The translations under genes and the position numbers were made by a program. From the NCBI GenBank assembly GCA_963920635.1, contig OY987308.1, positions 5,274,225 to 5,338,224 of the forward strand: 64,000 bases of DNA, read 5' to 3'. This document shows positions 10,541 through 20,188 of this stretch, in pieces (the stretch's first letter is position 1; each line of letters begins with the position of its first letter). The notes under the pieces are model-generated. The model searched no databases. It saw nothing but the letters and a program-made list of their open reading frames with translations, and had not been told where the DNA came from. The stretch is from Pseudeuparius sepicola (Eukaryota; Arthropoda; Insecta; Coleoptera; Anthribidae).

Positions 10541-11770
10541 CAGAATGATTCGTAAATGTCTCATTAGAAGATTTTGGGGACATTATTGAAATCAAAATTT
10601 TAGTTTTTTTTTGTCGTGTGTAAGATATATTATAAAAATATTTTTTACATATTCTGACTTCCTGTTTTGCCGGAAGTGAATGTTAACTTTCTTATTTCAA
10701 ATGGAAAACGAATGGTCTCTATTTTTTTATTGGTAGCCCCAAGGGAGAGTATCTCATAGGCGGTGGTATTTGGATGGGGTAATTATTTCATGGCCTGCTT
10801 AATTTTTCAAAATAGCTAATTTTCAAGAAACCCTATTAGCGTTGACTGACGTATTAATAAAGACTGCTCACGGCTGTCATGTTTGACAGTTCGCTGGCTC
10901 ACCATGCGCTTCCCGGACACAAAATACAATGAAAAATACATTGTTGACCATAGGCGCCATCTACTTTCCAGGACATGAAACTGTGGCCGTGAGAAGTCTT
11001 ATTAATACGTCAGTCAACGCTATTAGGGATTTTTTTACGACAAAATGTTATTAACAAAACTTGTTCAAAATGAATAACTGATAGAATTGCAAAATTTCAA
11101 AAGTCTAGGCCTACTTTGATTTTTAGCTTTTTCGCCTTTTTCTTCCACTTTTTTCTTAGAAATGTGTCCTTTCTCGAGCTTTTACGTCAAAATATTATTA
11201 AAGAAACTTGATCATCGTGAAAAAATAAAATTTTGACGTGAAAGCTCCAGAAAGGACACTTTTCTAAGAAAAAAGTGTGAGATAAATCTAAAAATCAAAG
11301 TAGGCCCCGCCTTTTAAAATTTTGCGAATCTACTCAGTTTTTCAATCTGAACAAGTTTTCTTAATAACATTTTGTCGTAAAAAAATCCCTAATGGGGTTT
11401 CTTGAAAATTTGCTATTTTAAAAAACCATAGAAGGCCATGAAATAATTACCTTGGTACTACCAAAAAAAAATAGAGACCATTTGTTTTCCTTGCCCTTCA
11501 TATATTTCTGAGGTGTCCAGTATCAAATTGGGACACATTGTATGATCAAAAATAAAATAAATAGGTTTGGAGCTATGAACAGTTGAAAATGGATATTTTG
11601 ACTAAAAAAGTTGGTATTCAATTCCGGTATACCCGGCAGTCAGAAAATGTAAAAAATATTTTTTAAATGTAGTTCCTCACCTATCTTACACATGACAAAA
11701 ATTTCAAATTTTTAATTTAATAATTATTTCCCCAAATTCTTCTAATAAGATACTTACGTGAGTCACCCTG
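10541..11770. mobile_element. Palindromic TA-flanked element with CAGGGTGA-type ends
   Basis: The two halves are reverse complements with a centre near 11213. The left end (TA)CAGAATGATTCGTAAATG pairs with the right end (TA)CAGGGTGACTCACGTAAG read on the minus strand. Both then share ATTAGAAGATTTTGGGG and the TATTTTTTACATTTTCTGAC block. TA occurs at 10539-10540 and 11771-11772. There is no transposase. The left arm is interrupted by a MITE at 10840-11019. A partial relative lies at 12258-12712. Confidence 0.7.
10840..11019. mobile_element. 180-bp MITE, copy 1
   Basis: The inverted ends CGTTGACTGACGTATTAATA / TATTAATACGTCAGTCAACG are flanked by the 7-bp direct repeat CTATTAG (10833-10839 and 11020-11026). 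The related element at 12258-12712 shows the uninterrupted site ccctattagggat near 12437, confirming both the boundaries and a 7-bp duplication. A second copy in the opposite orientation is at 18664-18831. Confidence 0.85.
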
Positions 11771-11772
11771 TA

Positions 11773-12257
11773 TAGCTAGGTTAAATAAATTATCAGAGAG
11801 GTTGTACTTACCTATTTTCCTTAAAAATTTCCGATCCATCCTTCAATTGCTGTCCGTCTCTGTGCTCCTGCCCGCATTGCCTCAGTCCTTAAAAACCTCC
11901 AAGGCAAAAAAGAGCTTACGCATAGTAGTTGAGGAGTATAATGCACATTTACCTACTCCGTGGGTTTTTTTGTGAAGGGAAGTTGCGACTATGTGGAATC
12001 TCTTTATTGTATGCTACGTAATGGCGTAGTACCGGGTGTTTACGTTCGAGTTGTGCCGTGTGGTTTTTATGACTTCATAAATGCAATATGGCCAGGATAC
12101 AAGATATTTATTCCTTCCATCAAGAATAACTCCTTCCAGAGGGCTCATACGCAAAATGTGCATAGAATATTTTCTATTCTGCATGACCAGGTGAACAAAG
12201 TTAGATCGTATCAATTTTTTCATATCTTCTACCGTTTAAGAGTTATGATCTATTATA
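11773..12257. other. Unassigned stretch, possible exon-like signals only
   Basis: The plus strand is open from about 11960 to 12364 (134 codons) but overlaps the end of the next element and resembles nothing I know. On the minus strand a GTAAGT-like donor follows a short open stretch near 11807-11950. Neither is supported by a motif. Confidence 0.35.
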
Positions 12258-12712
12258 CAGTGTGTCCCAATTTGATACTGGACACCTCAGAAATATATGA
12301 AGGGCAAAGAAAACAAATGGTCTCTATTTTTTTATTGGTAGTACCAATAGAGAGTATCTCATAGGCGGTGGTATTTGGATGGGGTAATTATTCCATGGCC
12401 TGCTCTGATTTTTTAAAATAGCTAATTTTCAAGAAACCCTATTAGGGATTTTTTTACGACAAAAAGTTATTAAAAAACTTTTTCAAAATGAAAAACTGAG
12501 TAGATTCGCCAAATTTCAAAAGGCTGGGCCTACTTTGATTTTTAGATTTATCTCCCACTTTTATCTTAGAAAAGTGTCCTTTCTGGAACTTTCACATCAA
12601 AACTTTATTTTTTCACGATGATCAAGTTTCCTTAATAATATTTTGACGTGAAAGCTCCAAAAAGGACACATTTTTAAGAAAAAAGTGGGAGAAAAAGGCG
12701 AAAAAGCTCTTG
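12258..12712. mobile_element. Truncated palindromic element, relative of 10541-11770
   Basis: Starts after TA (12256-12257) with CAGTGTGTCCCAATTTGATA and follows the interior of the element at 10541-11770 through the ACAAATGGTCTCTATTTTTT block to its palindromic centre near 12620. The second arm stops after about 90 bp. It holds the empty target site of the MITE present in the other copy. Confidence 0.65.
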
Positions 12713-12842
12713 ACCATTTATGACTATGGTTTTATTTATAGTTTTTCGTGTATTATTTCACATTTTCTGCGTTTTTTAGTGTTTGTTTTGTTCATTTATA
12801 TATTTATCGTTATTTTCACAATTATTTGGTTTGGTTTTTAAA

Positions 12843-13769
12843 ATGGTTTTGGTTTGTTGTGTACCTAGTTGTGAAGAAGGGCGACGCGACGGTCGAAGAT
12901 GGAAATGCATATTTTTCCCAAAGACAAAAGGGTAAGTAAAATATCTCTATTTTATTGTGATAAAACAAACTGCTATTTTTACAGCTTTGTAAACTTGGTC
13001 TGAAAAAAATGGGAACAACAAATTAAATGATCTCCCCGAATCATTAAGAAGATACTAACGGGTTTGTGACATGCATTTTACGCCAGATTGTACATGTTTA
13101 TACCCAGGAGGCAAATGGTCAAACTCTAGGATTAAGAGGGATGCTGTGCCATCTTTATTTTTGCCCACAATTTACATTGGTAAGAAGTATTACAAATGGT
13201 GTTTATTTCTTCAAACGTTGTGACTCGGGGCACGTTTATATGCCGCTCTGTTTACCACACAGCAAGGCTAAAATTAGTGATGCATGCTAAAATTAATGGT
13301 GTATTTTTCGAAAAAAAAAAATATACCTAGGTAATTTAAAAAAATCAAATTTCCCTTCTTGTTGCATTCGGCAGCACCTTAATTACGTATTTTGATTTTT
13401 TCTGAAAATGTAACAGAAGTACCCCCGTTATTAATTTTAGCGTTCCTGCAGTGGTAAAATTAATGGCACGTTAGCGAGCCCCGAGTCATGGCCTTCTTTA
13501 AATTGTCCTACCTGGGATTTATCGGTCGGGATTCGTGTTCAAGATTGTTGAAAGATTTCTAAAAATTCAATTCTATTTGCACCAACTTACCTACTGTGTC
13601 TTTTTTATACCTTTTTAATAAATTACTAAAATGATATCCAGGATTCTGCGAGTATCATACCCAGTGCACCATGAAAGACTAATAATAATTATGATTTATT
13701 ATTTTCTACAGATTCAGGGAGAAATTCATCCGAGGATTTACCCAATAAGATTCCACTAATAGCTAGTAG
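12843..13769 (+). pseudogene. THAP zinc-finger domain gene fragment, three exons, decayed
   Basis: Exon 1 (12843-12931) starts at ATG and reads MVLVCCVPSCEEGRRDGRRW, then CIFFPK, then donor G|GTAAGT. Exon 2 (12985-13179) follows TTTTTACAG and contains LPESLRRY, a TAA, then RVCDMHFTPDC and RIKRDAVPSLFLP, with donor TTG|GTAAG. Exon 3 (13712-13769) follows TTTTCTACAG and ends at G|GTACGT. The THAP signature is present in order: C-x4-C, FP, C-x2-H-F, and the D-AVP motif. Exons 2 and 3 join in phase. Exons 1 and 2 do not, and exon 2 has two in-frame TAA codons, so the copy is dead or the exon 2 border is misread. THAP domains bind DNA and occur in host regulators and in P-type transposases; which one this is cannot be told. 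Confidence 0.6.
13221..13488. repeat. Possible small foldback in the THAP intron
   Basis: TGACTCGGGG (13221-13230) is mirrored by CCCCGAGTCA (13479-13488), and AAAATTAATGG-like segments lie inside both ends. No target duplication is evident. It lies between THAP exons 2 and 3. Confidence 0.35.
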
Positions 13770-13820
13770 GTACGTACTATAATGGGAGTACCCTGCAGCT
13801 GAACCATCAATACTTGGAAA

Positions 13821-14624
13821 CACGGGCGTAGCCAGGATTTAGTTTTGGGGGGGGGGGGGTTTAGTTTGAGAAGTAAATAAAACAACAAAAATATACTTAT
13901 ATGAAATTTAATATCTATATATACATCCGAAAAACTACGACATATATTTATAAAGTTCTTAACTTTAAATGAAATGGATAAATTAATTTCATTCCTCTGC
14001 GCTAAATCTAAAACCATTAAAGAAGAAATCTTCGGCTTTTTCTTTTAAATATATCTACTACTTCATCTGCATGAATTTCTGTTCCATAGTGAATGTTCAT
14101 TAGAGCCAAACCATTAAGTCTGTTTTCACTTGTAGTGTTTCGTAAATAGTTTTTCAGTATCCTTAGGCTCGAGAAAGACCTCTCTGGGGTAGCAGTGGAT
14201 ACAGGAATGGTAGCCAAGATTTGTAGTAATGTGTAAATATTCGGATAAAGGTTTTTATCGCACATATCTAGGCATTCCAAACTAGATTTCGAGGTAGGCA
14301 GTCTTCTTATCAGCATGCAAGGTAGCTGAAGCTTTGATAGCTAAATCCAAATTTGTTTCTTTATTAGAAACCCCTTGACCTTGACTACACCATTTTTTCC
14401 AGTAGTCCATACCTTTAGGTTTACCACCCTTCCTTTTTTTCCCCTCCATTTTTCGACAGTAATAATGATTCACGCCTCTATCCTTAACAAGGATAGATAA
14501 TATTAGGTAATATTATCTATCCTTAACCAGGATAGATAATATTAGGTAATATTTTGCTTATTTCGGGGGGGTGGGGGGGGGGGGGGTTTGAACCCCCGAA
14601 ACCCCCCCCTTGGCTACGCCTGTG
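13821..14624 (-). mobile_element. Internally deleted hAT transposon
   Basis: The 8-bp direct repeat CTTGGAAA (13813-13820 and 14625-14632) flanks ends CACGGGCGTAGCCAGG / CCTTGGCTACGCCTGTG. Long G or C runs lie just inside each end. The minus strand retains a start region and the C-terminal dimerisation region of a transposase, so the middle (the catalytic domain) has been deleted. A roughly 35-bp segment containing AGGATAGATAATATTAGG is duplicated at 14487-14552. Confidence 0.85.
14017..14316 (-). pseudogene. hAT transposase C-terminal dimerisation domain
   Basis: The 99-codon minus-strand frame includes LLQILATIPVSTATPERSFS, then LRILKNYLRNT and RLNGLALMNIH. The P-x-S-x-x-x-ERSFS-x-L-x-x-x-K-x-x-x-R pattern followed by RLNGLALM is the classical hAT C-terminal dimerisation motif. 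The DDE-type catalytic region expected upstream is missing. An adjoining minus-strand frame (14282-14473, with KKRKGGKPKG) carries the presumed N-terminal end. Confidence 0.75.
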
Positions 14625-14871
14625 CTTGGAAACATTTCTTCTCCGGAAAAAAGTATGCAGATTTTAGATTTTATCAACTGAAACAATAAATGTCTTTCTT
14701 AATTTACTTATAAATAACCTTAAAAAGACTAAAATGTAATATATCTGTATCTGTGATGTTTAGCGTTATTGTGGTGAATGTATTTTACAAACTGTTTGTA
14801 ATATAAAAAATTATTATTCCCATATAATTTTTGCTTTCATTACACCTATCCTAATATTGTCATTTATCGCG

Positions 14872-14944
14872 TTTTAATTTTATAACTCGACATAGACATT
14901 GATATTTATCACAATATGTCTATGTGGAGTTATAAAATTAAAAA
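14872..14944. repeat. Short hairpin repeat
   Basis: TTTTAATTTTATAACTCGAC ... ATAGACATTG (14872-14901) is mirrored by CAATATGTCTATGTGGAGTTATAAAATTAAAA-type sequence (14912-14944). The arms are about 30 bp with three mismatches. No coding content. Confidence 0.6.
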
Positions 14945-15098
14945 GTGTCTTAAAAATTGTAAGAATAATGACTATAAAAGATTTCAAATTTCCCGCTTAA
15001 ATAGTCTAGTTTGTACTTAGGTCACCAGGGGGCGTATGGCATCCAAAAATTATAGGGAGTTGCCTATCTATCCCTTTATATAAATCCTTTATCTATGT

Positions 15099-16353
15099 GA
15101 CAGATTAATAAATTTCAGGTTAAAATGTCATGGCAACAGAAACAATAGCCTAGCCACCTGTCTGATATTGTAGCCTGTGTTCTACCTAATTATTTATACT
15201 AACTTCTCTTTGAATAAATGGCAATAATATTTTACTGAAGTCCACTGAACATTCAGCAACACAGTTATCTGTATTTCCTAGAATAAATGCTGATTCTTTA
15301 ATTTTTTGTCTATTTCCTACTTCTTCTTTGAGAATTGGTTTGGACCTATCCCACAAAATCCTATGATTGTTATTAAAAGAGTGTTCACATATTTTCGACT
15401 TCGAAATTTGATTTTGCCTGATATAATTTTTATGTTCTTTTAAACGAACGTTAAATGGCCTACAAGTCTCCCCAACATAGAACTTTCCACATTCACAAGG
15501 AATTTTACAAATACAATTTTTTGAACTTTGTACCTAACTCATTAAATGGTTTTGTTTTAACTAGCATCGATCTTAATGTATTTTTGGTTTTAAATACTGT
15601 TCTGACATTAAAACGATTGCCTATGCGTTTTAGCTTATACCATAGTCCAGAAATATAAGGAATAATTAAATTTACTGGTCGGTCCACCAGATTTATTTCT
15701 CTAATTCTACTCATATTAGCATTGTTATTTTGTTGGCAGTCCTGAAAAACTTGCTCAATAAATTCAGTAGGATAACTATTCTTCTCAAGAACATGTTTTA
15801 TATGTTTAATTTCCTCCTCAAATTTTGTGTTATTAGAATAAATCTCTTTAGCCCTGTCATACCAACTTTTAATTACCCCTTTTTTAACACTAATATGTGA
15901 TGATTGGAATTAAAATGGAGATATCTGTTAGTATGTGTTGGTTTTCTATAGACACTAGTTTCTATACTATCTGATTTCAGTATTAGAAACATCTAAGAAA
16001 GGTAATTGATTATTATTTTCAATTTCTAAGGTAAACTAAGAGAAGGTTCTTGCAAGTTTATAAAATTTAATAATGAATTTAAATCATCTACTCCATGTTC
16101 CCATATAACAAATATGTCCACCAAACATTAGGTTGGTGAACATATCTAGTCAACTCATTTTGTTCAAAATCTTCTTTAAATAAATTGCTTATGAATGGTG
16201 ATAAAGAACACCCCCATAGCCATTCCAAATTCCTGCTGAATTTATTAATTTTCCAGACAACTTGAAAAAGTTGTCTTTTAACCAGTTTGGAGGCAAAAAA
16301 CCCAATTAAAATTCAATGGATCTGTTTACGCCACAAAAAAAAATTAGAAAATA
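15099..16353 (-). mobile_element. Penelope-like element, degenerate copy
   Basis: This parallels the copy at 50885-52725 with many small indels. The minus strand spells pieces of the same protein: IREINLVDRPVNLIIPYISG, RIGNRFNVRTVFKTKNTL, and the RLKEHKNYIRQ region. Frames are broken, for example an extra TACC after NEL near 15530. The reverse-transcriptase core is mostly lost between 16100 and 16240. The right end shares AAAACCCAATTAAAATTCAA and GGATCTGTTTACGCCAC with the other copies. Confidence 0.75.
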
Positions 16354-16706
16354 TTTATCTTGTTAGGTTATAGTATCATGTCATAATGTATCATTTTATT
16401 TTTACCTATATTTTTCTATAGTTAGCAATAAAGATATATTTAATTTTCTCTTTAGTTGATATCATAAACACCATTGAATTTTGTCTATTAAAAATTACGT
16501 GTCCTGATATCAAAACCCACAAAAATCCCAAATGTCAAATGTACGTGTGGGCTTATCTTGTTAGGTAATAGTATCATGTTATAATGTATTATTATTATCA
16601 TTATTATTTTATTTTTACCTATGTTCTATAGTTAGCAATAAAGATATATTTAATTTTCTCTTTAGTTAGTATCATATAAACACCTTCATTGAATTTAGCC
16701 TTTTTT
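16353..16706. repeat. Direct duplication of a 145-bp AT-rich segment
   Basis: The segment running from ATCTTGTTAGG through AGCAATAAAGATATATTTAA to the Leu/Ile-poor CACCATTGAATTT appears at about 16352-16490 and again at about 16553-16706. About 60 bp of unrelated sequence separates the copies. No coding sense is seen. Confidence 0.65.
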
Positions 16707-17256
16707 ATTCGTTCCAGATTTAAAAACACTTAAATTCCTGGTGAGTTATTCCAAAAAAAATTTACTTTATTCTGTATGATATTCTTATTGTTCATTTCAA
16801 AGGGATCCAGCACTGGAGTATATGGTTGGGGGACAATTATCTAAAATTGCGTTACTTACAGTTGACTTATCACTTCAGAAGATTCCACCAAAAATTGAAG
16901 TTAATATGAATTAATTTTGGAAGCATTTGGAAGACAATAATATTTATGTTTTCTTGAAATCGGCATTAAAATGTCCCAAAATCGTCATTAAAAGCACAGA
17001 AATCGTACAATAATGTAGCCCATTATTGTACGATTTTTCCAATAAGTAGGCCTTGGCGAGATGTAAGGCCGATAAAGGCTCATTTAACTTTTCGTACACA
17101 TTGCGAAATTGTTTCCTATAGAACCGCAATCCTTCAGTATACATATTTTAGTAAATTTGAAAATCAATAGATTTGTTGTGTAGGCTGCACAAGAAGCAGC
17201 AGTTTGGTTTTTCTGTTAGAAGGTGCCGTACATCATTATACCTGTCCTAGGTAGAG
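16707..17256. other. Unassigned DNA with a perfect 15-bp palindrome
   Basis: AATCGTACAATAATG ... CATTATTGTACGATT at 17003-17036 is a perfect hairpin. The minus strand at 16944-17144 is open for 66 codons, but the palindrome lies within it and no family is recognised. Confidence 0.4.
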
Positions 17257-17312
17257 CGATCGGTAAAGTCAAGCAACGCCGCGCGTAGTCGGTTCGTGGA
17301 CGGGTGATCCCT
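17257..17312 (+). repeat. 5S rRNA-like fragment, probably the head of a SINE
   Basis: The sequence GATCGGTAAAGTCAAGCAAC, then GCCGCGCGTAGTCGG, then GGACGGGTGATCC follows the internal-promoter half of animal 5S rRNA (GATCACCGAAATTAAGCAGC, GTCGGGCGCGGTTAG, GATGGGTGACC). The start of 5S rRNA is missing and AT-rich sequence follows, as in 5S-derived SINE3-type elements. It is not a functional 5S gene. Confidence 0.55.
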
Positions 17313-17369
17313 TATTATTATTTTCTTGCCTAATAAAACATTTTTTTTCCGATTTCAAGAAAAATATAA

Positions 17370-17492
17370 TATGTACCTCGGCACTGAAGTTCTTTTTATG
17401 ACTCATGTGGTTTATTTGCCTCGGCCCAGAGGCCTCAGCAACTAAACTCCACATGAGTCATAAAAAGTTGAACTTCAGTGCCTTGGTACATA
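17370..17492. repeat. Inverted repeat, arms about 42 bp
   Basis: TATGTACCTCGGCACTGAAG / CTTCAGTGCCTTGGTACATA, extended through TTTTTATGACTCATGTGG on each arm, surrounds a 36-bp centre with CCTCGGCCCAGAGGCC. A MITE remnant is likely. No target duplication was found. Confidence 0.6.
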
Positions 17493-17544
17493 AATAACTA
17501 TTTTCCCAATTTTTCTGCAGTTTTTATATCGAATACAATCTTTA

Positions 17545-17662
17545 TGCAGGGTGTCCCACGTATGTCCAAGGAGCTATAAATGGGATGGAAACATTTGTCC
17601 GCAACCTTTAAAGCCTGCTTTGTCATAACGTAACTACTAACTAACCTCCGAGCCATTTTTAT
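17545..17662 (-). pseudogene. Unrecognised conserved peptide fragment, third relative
   Basis: The minus strand reads MARRLVSSYVMTKQALKVAD, then KCFHPIYSSLDIRG. Similar peptides are encoded on the minus strand at 58085-58333 (shifted frame) and 58965-59327, for example IKQALKVVNKYVHPVYSFLD. Most changes are conservative (D/N, V/I, F/V), which hints at former protein coding. I do not recognise the family. The sequence upstream (17663-17862) is hydrophobic and open in another frame. Confidence 0.4.
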
Positions 17663-17862
17663 AACATATCTCTTAGGTCATTTTTGAAACATTGGAAAAT
17701 TTTCAGATGTTTTGATAAGTAATAAAGTTCCAAAACCTTTAATAATAATAATACAATAAACAACTTTATTAATAAAAAGAATTGTACAAACAATTTTACA
17801 AAACAATAGAACAAACTGTTTGGACGAAGTCTAGTCATAAAGACTACTCCGCTCAACCACAA

Positions 17863-18656
17863 ACTGTAGGTATGTATACTACATTCAGCAAATAAACTTA
17901 TATTCTTATAGTATGACGTCGAACTTCAGGCTGAAGCAAAAATAACTAAAAACCTTTATTATTTCAGTTCTAAAATGTTTTTTCAATATATTATGCAGTA
18001 AAGTTAGTGTCCGCATTGTGATTTATCTTGGGATAAAAAGGCACTGCCATGCCATATTTACAAAAAAGAAACCAAATCCTTTTCAAATGTTCAAGTTTTT
18101 AAATAAGATCCCAAACTTTCAGACCTTTTGCACTAAGGATCCGAATTTTCGGACCTCTAACCACTAAAAAAATTCTAAGGTGGCCATGAAATCGCCAAAA
18201 CAGATACCAGGTAAATATAGTAGGCTATGGAAATGTTTCAATGTTTTTGGCTAAAGTTTAATCCGGTTCTACCCCAACTTGGTAACCCTCACTCCCTCGG
18301 TAAATCTAGAAATTATTGTCAAGTGGAAGCAGGCTGGAAACAATCCCCAGAGTTAAGTAAAGTGTGATTAAATGGAATAAAGAATGCAAGTGGAAGTGTT
18401 CTATGCAAAAAAAGAATCTTCGGTGAAAATAACGGTGGTCGGCCACTAAAATAGTTTGATGAAAGAATCAATTTGGTGTAAATAAACATGAATACTCCAA
18501 AAACTGGTAACTTTGTTACACCATTAAAAGTCTTGATTCAACACATTTCCCTTGCAGAATAGAAAAAACTTACCTGTAAAATTTTAGTTACCAAAATTTG
18601 CCATTAATGGCCCAAATGCTGCTGTATTTACCAGTAAACCAAATTAAGAAAATAAG
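17863..18656. other. Unassigned AT-rich DNA
   Basis: No coding, RNA or inverted-repeat signal can be supported here on either strand. Confidence 0.5.
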
Positions 18657-18663
18657 GTTTAAT

Positions 18664-18831
18664 CGTTGACTGACGTATTAATAAGACTTCTCACGGCTAT
18701 AGCTTCATATTCTGAAAAGTAGATGGCGCCTATGGTCAACAATGTATTTTGTCTCCGGGAAGCGCACGGTGAGCCAGAGAACTGTCAAACATGACAGCCG
18801 TGAGCAGTCTTTATTAATACGTTAGTCAACG
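18664..18831. mobile_element. MITE copy 2
   Basis: Same family as 10840-11019, in reverse orientation and 168 bp long. Ends CGTTGACTGACGTATTAATA / TATTAATACGTTAGTCAACG. The 7-bp direct repeat GTTTAAT (18657-18663 and 18832-18838) flanks it. The interior GATGGCGCCTATGGTCAACA and GACAGCCGTGAGCAGTC blocks match copy 1. Confidence 0.85.
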
Positions 18832-18917
18832 GTTTAATGTTTATTTGTTTACATAATTTGCAACTATGTACTTAAGTTTAGCAAGGTAAGCACGACAGAA
18901 AATAAAAATAATTATTG

Positions 18918-19864
18918 TTGGCCTACTACAATTTTTTTTTCAAGTAAAAAATGAAGAAAACCATTTAGCGATTTTTTTATTTAAAATCTGACACCACAGC
19001 GTTAATCGGAACAACCTAAAACCCCCGTATACCAAATTTGAACAAAAAATTTACATGGAGTTCCATTCTGCAGGGTGTGAAAGTTGAGCAAAATAGGAGT
19101 TTTAAACTCATCTGGCGAGTCAAGTGTGCCATGGAATTACTTCGAAACAGTTGGATGATGAACAGGACCACTCACAGTGTCGATGTGCAAAGATCCAATA
19201 AAAAATATACAAGGTGTTCTTCTCTGTAGCAACTCGAAATGCTGAATTTTTTAAACTTTATACAGGTCAAAAATCGAGTTTATCAAAACCACCCCAGATA
19301 TTAGAAACGAACTAAGTCTAAAAAATACAGGAGCCTGCCAGTCACTAAGTCCATATAAGTTAAGGTGGCTGGTGTGCCACAACAGGAAACACAGAAAATG
19401 TATCATCTTAGACAGTGACTTTATTTATAAAGATCCAACAATTTGAATTGTTTTTATTTGTTGGTTGGATGATGTAAAGAAGTAAATTGCTTTTGTATCT
19501 ATTAATATTTATTCAATGATTCCAGAGCACTCCTGACCAATATAAAGTTTAATAAAAATTCAGCATTTTGACATCGCCCAGAGAAAAAGACCCTGTACAT
19601 TTTTGTATTGAATCTTTGCACACCAACACTTTGAGTAGTCCTGTTGATCATTCATCTGTTTTGACGGGATTCCTTGGCACACTTGACTCTCCAGGTGCCT
19701 TTAAAATTCCCATTTTGCTCAATTTTGACACCCTGCAGAATAGAAATCCCTGTATATTTTTTGCTCAAATTTGGTATACGGGGGTTTTAGGTTGTTCTGA
19801 TTAACGCTGTGGTGGCTAAATGGTTTTCGTCATCTTTTACTAGGAAAAAAAATTGGAGTAGGCC
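18918..19864. mobile_element. Long foldback element
   Basis: The arms 18918-19270 and 19525-19864 are reverse complements with about 80 percent match. Shared blocks include ACCCCCGTATACCAAATTTG and CACAGCGTTAATC. The loop is about 250 bp. A TA-adjacent end ACTCTGTACATT near 20003 suggests the parent element had CAGAGTG-type ends. No transposase. Confidence 0.65.
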
Positions 19865-20188
19865 TTGAAAATTGACATTAAGACCTGAAATTTTGCACCA
19901 ACGTAGAGTTTTTGTGGCCTATTTTTAGAAAAATACGCGGCTAAAATCGGATGGAGAATACAAATTTTACGGGGGTGTTCGCACTTAAGATGAAACACTC
20001 TGTACATTGTGTTCCATGATGATAAATCATCCACTTTCAGTGAGTTAATTATGTAGTATCCTACCCTGTGAGATGTTAATTGGCGAGCGGTATTATACAG
20101 GGTGGTCTACAAGATCTTCTTTTAGTGTGGGCCTAAGGGTGTATGACGGAGACACAGGGTAGTTTGAAATATGTATATTAAGATTAAT
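19865..20188. other. Element remnants between the foldback and the solo LTR
   Basis: Holds one right-hand end (cactctgtacattg, about 19994-20008) and one left-hand TACAGGGTGGTCTACAAG end (about 20097). These are debris of TA-flanked elements. No gene is seen. Confidence 0.45.

Noticed and set aside
11960..12364. 134-codon plus-strand frame as a gene
   Set aside because: The start is not ATG, the 3' third lies inside a transposon end, and the translation has no recognisable motif.
17257..17312. A functional 5S rRNA gene
   Set aside because: The first half of 5S is absent and many stem positions are changed. A SINE head is more likely.
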